Below, in pieces: positions 48,451-57,476 of a DNA stretch of 64,000 bases (the first letter of the stretch is position 1; each line of letters starts with the position of its first letter). Source of the stretch: Grimontia kaedaensis (GTDB taxonomy: Bacteria; Pseudomonadota; Gammaproteobacteria; Enterobacterales; Vibrionaceae); NCBI RefSeq assembly GCF_023746615.1, contig NZ_CP082275.1:1860001-1924000 (forward strand). Direction: 5' to 3'. Under the pieces are notes generated by a model that was given only the letters and a program-made list of their open reading frames with translations, searched no databases and had not been told where the DNA came from. Made by a program: the position numbers and the translations under genes.

Positions 48451-51060
48451 TTAAGCTTCCAGTGCTTTATTGATTTTCTCATAAAGATCTTTCGCGAGAT
48501 TATCCAAAGCAGCCAAACGCTCCAGTTGAGCACGCATTAATTCCTGACGCTCTTTATCAAAGCGTTTAAATTTCAGCAATGGATCTATTAAACGAGATGC
48601 TACTTGCGGATTAGATTCGTTCAATTTAAGCAATATTTCCGTCAAATACGCATATCCAGATCCATCTTTCGCATGGAAATGCACTGGGTTCGCATTACAG
48701 AAAGAGCCAACCAGCGAGCGCGTACGGTTCGGGTTCTTCAAGCTAAATGCTGGGTGACTCATTTGTGCCTTAAGATTTTCGAGTGCGTTCGCCGCAGGAT
48801 TACAACCTTGCAGTACAAACCACTTGTCCATAACCAGGCCATCATGTTGCCACTTATCACTGAAAGACTGCATCAGGCTATCGCGGTTTGACAGTTCAGC
48901 ATGGTTTGCTGCCGCCAATGCTGCCGCTGTGTCGGTCATGTTGTTAGATTCTTCATAATGCGCTGTCACTAAAGCTTCGCCTTGCTCATTAGAAGCAAGG
49001 TAGCTTAAACAAACATTTCGCAATGAACGCTTTCCAATGGCTGCGTGGTCGATAGTGTATGTGTCTTGTTTTAACGTTTGGTAAATCGCACTGAACTCAT
49101 CAGCAAGATCTGCAGCGAGACGATGTTTGATTTCGCCACGCACTTTATTGATAGCATCAACGTCGACCACATCGAACCAACCGCCTATTTCATTTTCACT
49201 CGGCAGTGTAAGCACTTCTGCAACGAGCGCTACATCCAAGTCTTTGTTGAGCAGTACGCCACGGAATGCATCAATAACTTCATTTGGCAGTTCCACGCCT
49301 TCGCCCTGTTGGACACGTGCGACGTTGGCTTTGATATGTTTCGCCAACAACATTTGACCAGCGTCCCAACGCGCAAACTCATTACGAGCATGAACCATCA
49401 AGAAAGTCAGCTCATCATCAGAGTAGTTATAGTTGAGCTTCACTGGTGCAGAGAATTCGCGCAGCATGGAAACCACAGGGTTCTCAATGACGTTGTCAAA
49501 CACGAAGGTTTGTTCTGCTTCAGTAACGTGCAGGACATGATGCACACTTTCACCGTTACGTTGTAACTCAATCACACTACCTTTTGCGTCATAGAGCTCA
49601 ACATCAAATGGAATCAGCAATGGCTGCTTCTCTTTTTGATCTGCTGTTGGCGCAGTATGTTGCTTCACTGTCAGTGCAAAAGTCTGGTTTGCTTCGTTGT
49701 ATTCGCTAGTCACATCCAATACCGGCGTACCAGATTGGCTGTACCACAAACGGAATTGGCCGAGGTCAATGCCGGATGCATCCTCCATGGCTTTCACGAA
49801 GTCTTCGCAAGTCGCTGCTGTTCCATCATGGCGTTCGAAGTAAAGCTTGATGCCCTTTTGGAATTTCGCTTCACCAAGCAATGTATGCATCATACGAATC
49901 ACTTCGCTTCCCTTTTCGTAAACGGTCAGGGTATAGAAGTTATTCATTTCGATCACTTTGTCAGGACGGATCGGATGCGCCATTGGGCTACAATCTTCTG
50001 CAAACTGAGGGCCACGCATCACACGAACATTGCTGATTCGGTTTACCGCTCGTGAACCCAAGTCAGATGAAAATTCCTGATCTCGGAAAACAGTCAAGCC
50101 TTCTTTCAAGCTCAGCTGGAACCAGTCACGGCAAGTGACACGGTTACCTGTCCAGTTGTGGAAATACTCGTGACCAATAACCGCTTCAATACCTAGGTAG
50201 TCGGAGTCAGTTGCGGTATCAGAATTTGCCAGCACGTATTTAGAGTTAAAGACGTTAAGACCTTTGTTTTCCATCGCGCCCATATTGAAGAAATCAACTG
50301 CGACGATCATGTAGATATCAAGGTCGTATTCAAGGTCGAAACGATCTTCATCCCACTTCATGGAGTTTTTCAAAGAAGTCATCGCGTGGGTAGCACGGTC
50401 CAGATTACCTTTGTCGACAAAAATTTCCAGTGCCACATTACGACCGCTACGAGTCGTAAAGGTATCTTCCAGCAAATCGAAATCACCGCCGACCAAAGCA
50501 AACAGGTAACTTGGTTTCGCATATGGGTCTTCCCATTGCACCCAGTGGCGACCACCTTCTGCTTCGCCTGAGCCGACTTTGTTACCGTTGCTCAATAGGA
50601 ACGGGAATGCTGATTTATCCGCCGTAATTTTGGTGGTGAATTTCGCAAGAACATCCGGACGATCCAGATAATAAGTAATACGGCGGAAGCCTTCTGCTTC
50701 ACACTGTGTGCAGTAAGCACCGTCAGAAAGGTAAAGCCCTTCCAGTGATGTGTTTGCGGCGGGATCAATTTCAGTTTCGATCAGCAAATCAAATTCTGCC
50801 GGTAGATTGGAAAGCAATAATCCTTCTTTGCTTTCTTGGTATTGGCTCCAGGCTTCTCCGTTCACTTCAACACGCTTCAGCGACAGTCCTTCACCATCCA
50901 ACATCATAGAATCTGAGCCAGCAACCTGCTGCACCACTTTGCTCTTCGCAATCACACGGGTAGAAGATTCGTGTAAGTCAAAATCCAGATCGATATGAGT
51001 GATCGTATAGTCAGGAGCTTTATAGTCTTTGCGATATTTGGCCTGAGGTTGTTGCGTCAT
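48451..51060 (-). CDS. pepN: Aminopeptidase N
   Basis: An 869-residue M1-family zinc aminopeptidase that removes N-terminal residues from peptides in the cytoplasm. Motifs: exopeptidase GAMENKGLN, zinc site HEYFHNWTGNRVTCRDWFQLS-like with HExxH and the downstream Glu in LKEGLTVFRDQEFSSD. The N-terminal beta domain begins AKYRKDYKAPDYTITHIDLDFDL, and a long helical C-terminal domain follows. Length equals E. coli PepN. Adjacent to pncB as in E. coli, but divergent from it. Confidence 0.97.
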   Translation of the reverse strand: MTQQPQAKYRKDYKAPDYTITHIDLDFDLHESSTRVIAKSKVVQQVAGSDSMMLDGEGLSLKRVEVNGEAWSQYQESKEGLLLSNLPAEFDLLIETEIDPAANTSLEGLYLSDGAYCTQCEAEGFRRITYYLDRPDVLAKFTTKITADKSAFPFLLSNGNKVGSGEAEGGRHWVQWEDPYAKPSYLFALVGGDFDLLEDTFTTRSGRNVALEIFVDKGNLDRATHAMTSLKNSMKWDEDRFDLEYDLDIYMIVAVDFFNMGAMENKGLNVFNSKYVLANSDTATDSDYLGIEAVIGHEYFHNWTGNRVTCRDWFQLSLKEGLTVFRDQEFSSDLGSRAVNRISNVRVMRGPQFAEDCSPMAHPIRPDKVIEMNNFYTLTVYEKGSEVIRMMHTLLGEAKFQKGIKLYFERHDGTAATCEDFVKAMEDASGIDLGQFRLWYSQSGTPVLDVTSEYNEANQTFALTVKQHTAPTADQKEKQPLLIPFDVELYDAKGSVIELQRNGESVHHVLHVTEAEQTFVFDNVIENPVVSMLREFSAPVKLNYNYSDDELTFLMVHARNEFARWDAGQMLLAKHIKANVARVQQGEGVELPNEVIDAFRGVLLNKDLDVALVAEVLTLPSENEIGGWFDVVDVDAINKVRGEIKHRLAADLADEFSAIYQTLKQDTYTIDHAAIGKRSLRNVCLSYLASNEQGEALVTAHYEESNNMTDTAAALAAANHAELSNRDSLMQSFSDKWQHDGLVMDKWFVLQGCNPAANALENLKAQMSHPAFSLKNPNRTRSLVGSFCNANPVHFHAKDGSGYAYLTEILLKLNESNPQVASRLIDPLLKFKRFDKERQELMRAQLERLAALDNLAKDLYEKINKALEA

Positions 51061-51468
51061 GTCAGATTCCTTTTATTGCATAACGTAGACAGACGAGCCG
51101 TGTCGCCTGTTATAGAAATGGGACAATCGTCTAAGATACTCGCTTCATAACCGCTTTACCACATACTCACCGGTTAAAAACGAATCAAACTCGCTCTCAT
51201 TTACTCAATTTATAGAAGGAGATCCTACTCTAAACAGCGAAGATATTGTTAGCGTTCGCTTTTAGCGCGGTAAAGCCTCAATCACAGTAAGGGCTTCCCG
51301 TTTGAATATATATACCCAAACAAGCGACGATTTCATGCACAATAATGGTCGAAGTTTCCTATTCAGGTTGACTAAATAGCTGCATTTGACGTTAAATTTC
51401 TTCCTTTGGACTCGATTTCCATCGACGCAAAATCTGAGGCCAGTAAACGTTCAGACAAAACCCGACCT
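51061..51468. other. pepN upstream region
   Basis: About 400 bases between the pepN start and the MITE-like element, expected to hold the pepN promoter and possibly the original pncB promoter. It contains one TATACCCAAACAAG repeat arm (51311-51324). No gene is seen. Confidence 0.5.
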
Positions 51469-51734
51469 AGGGTCTGTTGACCTTTGGTGGTTTAGTTTTG
51501 TTCTAGCCCTAAGCGTTTTAGGCGCGGCGAGGTGTGTGCCGCCTAGTCATTCTAAGCAAATACACCTCAACAAAGCATAAAACGATTAGGGCAGAATCCT
51601 TCGGGCAGCGTTTGTGACAACTTTCTCCTGCGTTATCGGCTTCTCATGTAGGCTAGCTACACATCGAAGCCTCTGCCTTGCAGAAAGCTCCCACAAACTG
51701 CTGCAACAATCATCACCAAAGGGCAACAGACCCT
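51469..51734. mobile_element. 266-base MITE-like element with terminal inverted repeats
   Basis: The ends are 21-base inverted repeats, AGGGTCTGTTGACCTTTGGTG (51469-51489) and its complement at 51714-51734, with one mismatch. There is no coding frame. The right half (51605-51704) folds into a long nested hairpin: GCAGCGTTTGTG with CACAAACTGCTGC outside and GGCTTC with GAAGCC inside. Very similar sequences occur repeatedly in vibrio and Photobacterium genomes as I recall. No clear target duplication is visible. It ends 18 bases before the pncB ATG. Confidence 0.85.
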
Positions 51735-51752
51735 TGAGGTTATTTATCAGGC

Positions 51753-52913
51753 ATGCTTACGCCAATCATTTCGTCATTACTAGACACGGATGCCTACAAA
51801 CTGAATATGCAGCAAGCGATTTTCCATCACTACCCGGAGGTGGATGTTTCTGCTGAGTTTCATTGCCGAAGCAATGAAAGTCTTGCTTCGCTTAAAGAAC
51901 GTTTAGAGTTTGAAATCCACGCTTTGGCAGATTTAAAATTTACCGAAGATGAAATTACATATCTCGCCAGCCTTGGACATTACCAAGCTGACTATCTTGA
52001 TTTCCTTAGCTCGTTTTCATTAAAAGCCAACCAAGTCACCGTTACTATTTTAGACGACCAACTTGCGATTCGTATTGATGGTTCCTGGCTGGATATTATC
52101 TTATGGGAAGTACCTTTACTTGCGATTATTTGCGAGTTACGGTGTCACTTAAGGTATCCGAATTCAATACCCATTGATGCCGTTGAACTACTGAAGGAAA
52201 AACTTGGTGTTTTAGAAAAGATCAGTGACGATTTCCATTTTGTCGATTTCGGCACCCGTCGCCGTTTTTCAAAGGAAGTCCATCACGCTATTGTTCATCA
52301 TCTCACCCTCCACAGCCCGCACTTCTCAGGAACTTCAAATCTGTTTCTGGCGAAAAAGTACGGTATGCCAGCGGTCGGTACTCAGGCACATGAGTGGTTT
52401 CAAGCACACCAACAGCTGACGGGTGATCTTGCAGGTTCCCAACAACTGGCACTAAATCGCTGGTTACAAGAGTATCCAGACCGCTTAGGTATTGCCCTAA
52501 CAGATTGCATCAACATGGATGCGTTTTTAAATGACTTCAACCTTCACCTCAGCCAAAGGTTCGCAGGTTTGCGCCATGATAGTGGCGATCCTATTGAGTG
52601 GGGTGAAAAAGCCATTCGTCACTACGAAAGTTTTGATATCAACCCGATGGAAAAGACTCTGATTTTCTCTGACGGACTCACGTTGGAGAAAGCCTTGGCG
52701 ATTCACGCCCACTTTACGGGTCGTATTAATACTTCTTTCGGTATTGGTACCCAACTAACCTGCCACTTACCGAATGTGGAAACGCTTAACATCGTCATCA
52801 AGCTTGTGACTTGTAATGGAAAGCCAGTGGCGAAGATTTCTGATGAACCCGGAAAATCTATCTGCCGGGACGACTCTTACCTGGATGCACTCAGAAAAGC
52901 ATTCAACATCTAA
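51753..52913 (+). CDS. pncB: Nicotinate phosphoribosyltransferase PncB
   Basis: Joins nicotinate to PRPP in NAD salvage. The 386-residue protein begins LLDTDAYKLNMQQAIFHHYP, with TDAYK as family hallmark. VDFGTRRRFS, GTSNLFLAKKYGMPAVGTQAHEW carrying the phospho-accepting His, and RHDSGDPIEWGEKAI and FSDGLTLEKA, which bind phosphoribose, follow. Slightly shorter than E. coli PncB (400). The MITE-like element ends 18 bases before the ATG, leaving only GAGG or CAGG as ribosome site, so its promoter must lie within or beyond the element. Confidence 0.96.
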   Translation: MLTPIISSLLDTDAYKLNMQQAIFHHYPEVDVSAEFHCRSNESLASLKERLEFEIHALADLKFTEDEITYLASLGHYQADYLDFLSSFSLKANQVTVTILDDQLAIRIDGSWLDIILWEVPLLAIICELRCHLRYPNSIPIDAVELLKEKLGVLEKISDDFHFVDFGTRRRFSKEVHHAIVHHLTLHSPHFSGTSNLFLAKKYGMPAVGTQAHEWFQAHQQLTGDLAGSQQLALNRWLQEYPDRLGIALTDCINMDAFLNDFNLHLSQRFAGLRHDSGDPIEWGEKAIRHYESFDINPMEKTLIFSDGLTLEKALAIHAHFTGRINTSFGIGTQLTCHLPNVETLNIVIKLVTCNGKPVAKISDEPGKSICRDDSYLDALRKAFNI

Positions 52914-52931
52914 ACCGAACAACGAAAAAAC

Positions 52932-52956
52932 AAAAGGGCGCAAAAAGCGCCCTTTT
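52932..52956 (+). terminator. pncB terminator
   Basis: AAAAGGGCGC-AAAAA-GCGCCCTTTT followed by GTTTTTTCG. The symmetric A- and T-runs allow use from both strands. Confidence 0.9.
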
Positions 52957-52975
52957 GTTTTTTCGTTTCTATCAG

Positions 52976-53641
52976 TCAGGGAGTTTGTTGGCGCTTGAGT
53001 ACCGCTTCCATACCAAACTGATTGTCAGTTAAAGTCAGCGTATCAGCATCAAGTTCAAACTGAGAATCTTGTTGCCCACCACGGTAAATCAGTACCAGAT
53101 GGTCATCCTCCAGAAAATATACGCCACGGTGTGTCACAGTTTGCCCTTCCGTCCCGGAAATTCTGACTGAAAACAAAAAATCCGGGCGAAGCATCAGTGC
53201 AAGTTCAGCTACCTCGTCATCCACATCATGTCCTTGAATCACATCGCTATACCAGGCGCCAGAAAGATTGTTTGGTAAAATTTTGGTAAATCTTGCGCCA
53301 CGCAACATCAGTTGATTGTGATTCAATTTGTATTCATGGTGTTGGGCTTCGCCCTGATCGTCATTCAAAACTAAGGTCGATTCGTCGAGATCATAAAAAC
53401 CGTTCGCCTCTTCGACAGTGCCGTCACGCTTCAGCAGTTTTACGTTAAACCGATAGTCTGAGTTGAACGAGATATTGATTGCTTTGTATTGGTTGTCGAC
53501 ACCTTCCGCTTCTTGCTGATCCGGGCTAAACCAATACCAATCACCGAGAAGCAATGGGAAATCGAATTGGGTCAAATCTGATGCCTTTGCAGGCATAGAC
53601 AAGCAGAAGAACACGCTAAACAGGCATAACCACTTCTTCAT
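52976..53641 (-). CDS. Exported hypothetical protein with internal duplication
   Basis: A 221-residue protein with a signal peptide (1-20, SMPAKA-SD). The mature part is made of two similar halves: LLGDWYWFSPD, then YRFNVKLLKRDGTVEEANGFY and LDESTLVLND in the first, and LSGAWYSDVIQG, FLFSVRISGTEGQTVTHRGVY and LEDDHLVLIY in the second. Both look like beta-sandwich or lipocalin-like units. Periplasmic location is likely; the function is unknown. It is convergent with pncB. Confidence 0.75.
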   Translation of the reverse strand: MKKWLCLFSVFFCLSMPAKASDLTQFDFPLLLGDWYWFSPDQQEAEGVDNQYKAINISFNSDYRFNVKLLKRDGTVEEANGFYDLDESTLVLNDDQGEAQHHEYKLNHNQLMLRGARFTKILPNNLSGAWYSDVIQGHDVDDEVAELALMLRPDFLFSVRISGTEGQTVTHRGVYFLEDDHLVLIYRGGQQDSQFELDADTLTLTDNQFGMEAVLKRQQTP

Positions 53642-53841
53642 AAGATTCCCCTTATTAGGATGGCTGTCTTAATAACTTTAGACGCATATCACTTTTTGAG
53701 TGGGGAAAATTAACGCAATACAGAACATAACTTATTGATATTTTCCGTATATACCTAGGCCTGTTGGTCTACATAGTCATCGCTACCGCCTTCTCCTCTG
53801 CCTATCACGCATTCATATGAATTTGCAACCCAGAGGCAAAA

Positions 53842-53866
53842 AAAGCGGGCATTAAATGCCCGCTTT
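53842..53866 (-). terminator. prc terminator
   Basis: GCGGGCATT and AATGCCCGC form a nine-base stem, followed on the minus strand by a T-rich tract. Confidence 0.88.
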
Positions 53867-53894
53867 CGTTTTTTGCGTTTGGATTTTCTCTTGG

Positions 53895-55898
53895 TTAGCT
53901 ATTCAGCTTCTTCGCGAGATCGACTGTGATAGCTGCTGCCTCGTCGAGGTAGGCATCAGGTTCTTCATAATCATTTGGCACATCATCCAGCGTCTTGAAC
54001 GGTTTCTCACCAAGCATCTTTTGGCGATCGTTCAATCGAACAAGACGTTTTTTGTCAGCTTCTTCCTGCTCGGCAATACGCGCCTTTTCATTCAGAGAGA
54101 TAACGTTATTGTCTTTGTCCGCCTTGTACTCAGCAATATCGCTCATGATAAAACCGAACTCAGCATCTTGCTTAATACGCTGTTGATGAGCGTTGTCCAA
54201 AGCACCCACCATTCGACTAATGGTGTCAGTCGATTGGTATGCCGCTGGATTGATGCTGTCCCAAGGCAGAGCATTATCTTCCACACTCTCACCAGTCTCT
54301 GACGGATCAATGGCTGTTGGGAATGGAATGTCAGGCACTACGCCCAAGTGCTGGGTACTACCGCCATCAATACGATAGAACTTCTGAATCGTGTACTGCA
54401 CATGACCCAGTGGCTTATCGAACAGATCGTAGATGTGATTCAATGAGCGGTGCTGTTGCACCGTACCTTTACCGAAAGATTGTTCGCCAAGTATCACTGC
54501 ACGGCCGTAGTCTTGAAGCGCTGCCGCGAAAATTTCTGACGCTGACGCTGAGTATCGGTTGATCAGCACCGTTAACGGGCCATCGTAGTAGATGGTGTTA
54601 TCACTGTCACTGTTCACTTTTACGCGACCATAGCTGTCACGCACCTGAACTACAGGGCCGTTTTCAATGAATAACCCCGTCAGTGCAGATGCCTCGCTCA
54701 GTGCACCACCGCCATTGTTACGAAGATCGATAACAAGGCCAGTAACCTTGTCAGCTTTTAATTTGGCAATTTCTTTCTTGGTATCTTCGGCCAGTCCAAC
54801 ATAGAAGCTAGGCACTGAAATCACGCCCACTTTCTTGTTGTCTTGCTCGATAACTTCAGACTTCACTGCACGGTCTTCGAGGCGGATTTTATCTCTCACC
54901 AAAGTGACGGTGTAACTCTTTGCATTGGTACTATCAGGCAGAATTTCCAGCAGAACTTTACTGCCTTTTGGACCTTTAATAAGTTGAACAACATCATCTA
55001 AGCGCCAGCCGATGACATCGATAACTTTCTCTTTATCCTGCCCTACACCGATAATGCGATCCCCTGGGGAAAGTTTTTTCGATTTGGACGCAGGACCGCC
55101 GGCAACAAGCGAGCGAATAACGGTGAAATCATCTTCCACCTGAAGCACTGCTCCGATCCCTTCGAGAGAAAGATTCATCTCAGACTGGAATTGTTCAGCA
55201 TTACGCGGTGAAAGATAACTGGTATGAGGATCAACCTCACGCGCAAATGCATTCAGGTAAATCTGGAATACATCTTCGCTCTTGGTTTGAGTCAGTCGCT
55301 TAAGCGCGTTGTTGTATCGTTTCGACAGCGTTTCCTGAATTTCCGGCCAGGTTTTACCTGCCAGCTTCAGATTTAGCGCGTCGTTTTTCACTCGCTGACG
55401 CCAAAGCTCATTGAGCTCCGCTTCGTTTTTCGCCCATGGCTGCTCGCTGCGATCAATCACCATGTCTTCATCTACTTCAAAGGTAATTTCCTTATCAAGC
55501 AGTTCAAGAGCATATTGGTAACGGTTGTAGCGGCTGCGTAGCGAGGTATTAAAGATGTCATAAGCTGCTGATGTATCACCGGAGCGAAGCTGCTCGTCTA
55601 GTGTCAGTCGCCATTTTGACAGCGCATCAACTTCCTGCTGGGTCAGGAAAAGTCGGTTAAAATCGAGGGTTTCCAGATAACGGTCAAAGACGTTAGCAGA
55701 GAATTCGTCATCAAGCTGAAATTGCTTGTAGTGAGACTTTTCAAAGCGGCGAGTGATGCGTTTGCTAGCAGTTTCATGCTGAGGTTCAGATACCAAAGTA
55801 GGAAGGTCAGCAGCATCGTAATTAGCCTCTAGGGCTTGGGCGGATGCCGCCAGCAAGAAGCTGGCAGCAATCGCGGAAAAGCGGAATCGACAGATCAT
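53895..55898 (-). CDS. prc: Tail-specific protease Prc (Tsp)
   Basis: A 667-residue periplasmic S41 protease that trims C-termini of exported and SsrA-tagged proteins and cuts peptidoglycan hydrolases. It has a signal peptide (1-22, SAQA-LE), a helical N-terminal region, a PDZ domain (about 230-320, AGGPASKSKKLSPGDRIIGVG) and a catalytic domain. The Ser is in NRYSASASEIFAAALQ and the Lys in EQSFGKGTVQ. Close in size to E. coli Prc (682). It lies 17 bases downstream of proQ on the same strand, as in E. coli. Confidence 0.96.
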   Translation of the reverse strand: MICRFRFSAIAASFLLAASAQALEANYDAADLPTLVSEPQHETASKRITRRFEKSHYKQFQLDDEFSANVFDRYLETLDFNRLFLTQQEVDALSKWRLTLDEQLRSGDTSAAYDIFNTSLRSRYNRYQYALELLDKEITFEVDEDMVIDRSEQPWAKNEAELNELWRQRVKNDALNLKLAGKTWPEIQETLSKRYNNALKRLTQTKSEDVFQIYLNAFAREVDPHTSYLSPRNAEQFQSEMNLSLEGIGAVLQVEDDFTVIRSLVAGGPASKSKKLSPGDRIIGVGQDKEKVIDVIGWRLDDVVQLIKGPKGSKVLLEILPDSTNAKSYTVTLVRDKIRLEDRAVKSEVIEQDNKKVGVISVPSFYVGLAEDTKKEIAKLKADKVTGLVIDLRNNGGGALSEASALTGLFIENGPVVQVRDSYGRVKVNSDSDNTIYYDGPLTVLINRYSASASEIFAAALQDYGRAVILGEQSFGKGTVQQHRSLNHIYDLFDKPLGHVQYTIQKFYRIDGGSTQHLGVVPDIPFPTAIDPSETGESVEDNALPWDSINPAAYQSTDTISRMVGALDNAHQQRIKQDAEFGFIMSDIAEYKADKDNNVISLNEKARIAEQEEADKKRLVRLNDRQKMLGEKPFKTLDDVPNDYEEPDAYLDEAAAITVDLAKKLNS

Positions 55899-55915
55899 GC
55901 GTCGAGGGATCTCCT

Positions 55916-56572
55916 TTACGAACTGAGGTGCTCCGCTTTTACCAGCATGGTCAGGCCATTACTTAAACGAACGCGAACCTCGTCCTTGTTGAGTTCTACG
56001 ATGGTGGCAGGCATGTTGCCATTGCCCATATTAACGTTGACGTCTTTACCTACGACAATGTCTTCAGCCTTGAGTTCGCGACGCGGTTCAACAGGCTTCT
56101 TATCTAGCTTAGTATTTTTTGACTTAGCTGGTCGAGGTTTTGATGGGTTAGCTGTTGATTTATTTGATTTTGGCGCTCTTTTCGCTTTTGCGTCAGATTT
56201 TTTATCGCCATTTTTTGCAGCTTGCTCTTTACGACGCTCAGCAGCACGCGCTTTGCTCTCTGCAAGTGCGGTCTGTGCGTGGTCGATGTGCTCTTGCTCA
56301 AGCTCGCCACAATCGTTGCCATCCAAGTCAACGCGAATAGCACCAGCCTTCACGCCGTATAGGTAACGCCAGGAAGAGGTATATTGACGCAGTGCGGCAC
56401 GGAGTTGAGTCTTACTTACTTTCGGGTCATCAGCAAGACGCTCTGCCAAGTCTTGGAAAATGCCGATTTTCAGAGGACGAGCTTCACCTTCAAGAGTAAA
56501 GCATTGCGGGAAACGTTCAGCGATATAGGCAATGACTTGTTTGCTGTTGGCCAGTTTTTCAGTGTTTTCCAT
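55916..56572 (-). CDS. proQ: RNA chaperone ProQ
   Basis: Start at ATG 56572 (MENTEKLANSKQVIAYIAERF) with AGGAAG upstream gives 218 residues; an eight-residue extension is dropped. The N-terminal FinO/ProQ domain (about 1-120) binds structured small RNAs and mRNA 3-prime ends and contains KIGIFQDLAERL and TQLRAALRQYTSSWRYL. A basic, lysine-rich linker follows, then a C-terminal Tudor-like domain (about 170-218, NGNMPATIVELNKDEVRVRLSNGL). The proQ-prc order is conserved. Confidence 0.96.
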   Translation of the reverse strand: MENTEKLANSKQVIAYIAERFPQCFTLEGEARPLKIGIFQDLAERLADDPKVSKTQLRAALRQYTSSWRYLYGVKAGAIRVDLDGNDCGELEQEHIDHAQTALAESKARAAERRKEQAAKNGDKKSDAKAKRAPKSNKSTANPSKPRPAKSKNTKLDKKPVEPRRELKAEDIVVGKDVNVNMGNGNMPATIVELNKDEVRVRLSNGLTMLVKAEHLSS

Positions 56573-56687
56573 TTTTCTTCCTGTCTCTTTGCTCAAACAA
56601 AGGCAATAGAGAGTGTGTACGAGTTAACAAATTAAGTGCTGCGTATTATAGAGACCTGTGATTGAAAAACCACAGAGAAGCTTAAAT

Positions 56688-57146
56688 TTAGAGGTGTTTT
56701 TGCAATTCATTGACCAATAAAGTGAGTCCGGTTTCATCCTCTTGATCAAATCTTGCTTTTTTTGGTGAATCTATGTCCAACACACCTATCAATTTGCTGC
56801 CTTGATAAAGAGGCAAAACAATCTCAGAGTTACTTGCAGCATCACAGGCAATGTGCCCTTCGAATTGATGAACATCTTCTACACGTTCAACAGCATCTTT
56901 AGAAAAAGCGCTTCCGCAGACACCACGACCAAACGGAATTCTCACGCATGCTGGTTTTCCCTGAAAGGGACCCAAGACTAACTCTTTACCATCATCAAGA
57001 TAGAAGCCTAACCAATTAATGCTGTCCAATTCCTGAAACAACAGTGCGCTGATATTTGACAAATTGGCGATAAGATTGGGCTCGTCTTCTATTAGAGCGA
57101 CAGCTTGGCGAGTTAGAAGCGCGTAGAAATTCGCTTTGTTTTCCAT
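56688..57146 (-). CDS. msrC: Free methionine-(R)-sulfoxide reductase MsrC
   Basis: A 152-residue GAF-domain enzyme that repairs free methionine-R-sulfoxide with thioredoxin. Catalytic cysteines are conserved: CVRIPFGRGVCG carries two, and HIACDAASNSEIVLP a third, which is the nucleophile in E. coli YebR. It lies upstream of proQ and divergent from letA, the usual yebR position. Confidence 0.94.
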   Translation of the reverse strand: MENKANFYALLTRQAVALIEDEPNLIANLSNISALLFQELDSINWLGFYLDDGKELVLGPFQGKPACVRIPFGRGVCGSAFSKDAVERVEDVHQFEGHIACDAASNSEIVLPLYQGSKLIGVLDIDSPKKARFDQEDETGLTLLVNELQKHL

Positions 57147-57476
57147 ATGTAGACTACTTCCTTAAAGTCGGATGGCCTACGATATGTTGAAACTGTTAGC
57201 GATTCAATCGTGGCATTGTCATATGACTGTTTTATCACCAATTACGGGCATTGATTCAGATAGACGGGAATACCGTTTCCAGTATGAGTGTAATGAATTC
57301 CGGTTGTTTGGGTATAACAGATTGATTAAGATGCACATTGTATTCGGGATTCACTCAATTGCACATTATGCAGATGAGTAAAGTGACGCTAACCTGCAAT
57401 AGTCAGTCATCACAGTTAGCTCCCAGGGATTGGGTATATCTAAACCAGTAATTCTATTGAAGGGGAAAGATACGCT
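57147..57476. other. Divergent msrC-letA region with TATACCC repeat arms
   Basis: A 330-base gap. GGTTGTTTGGGTATA (57302-57316) is the inverted copy of the arm at 21227, and ATTGGGTATA recurs at 57429. An open frame at 57172-57381 lacks protein-like features. The letA ribosome site GAAGGGG lies about 11 bases before its ATG. Confidence 0.55.

Noticed and set aside
52139..52151. Near-matS sequence GTTACGGTGTCAC in pncB
   Set aside because: One mismatch in a core position; not counted with the six exact sites.
57172..57381. 69-residue frame between msrC and letA
   Set aside because: Overlaps repeat arms, no ribosome site, composition unlike protein.
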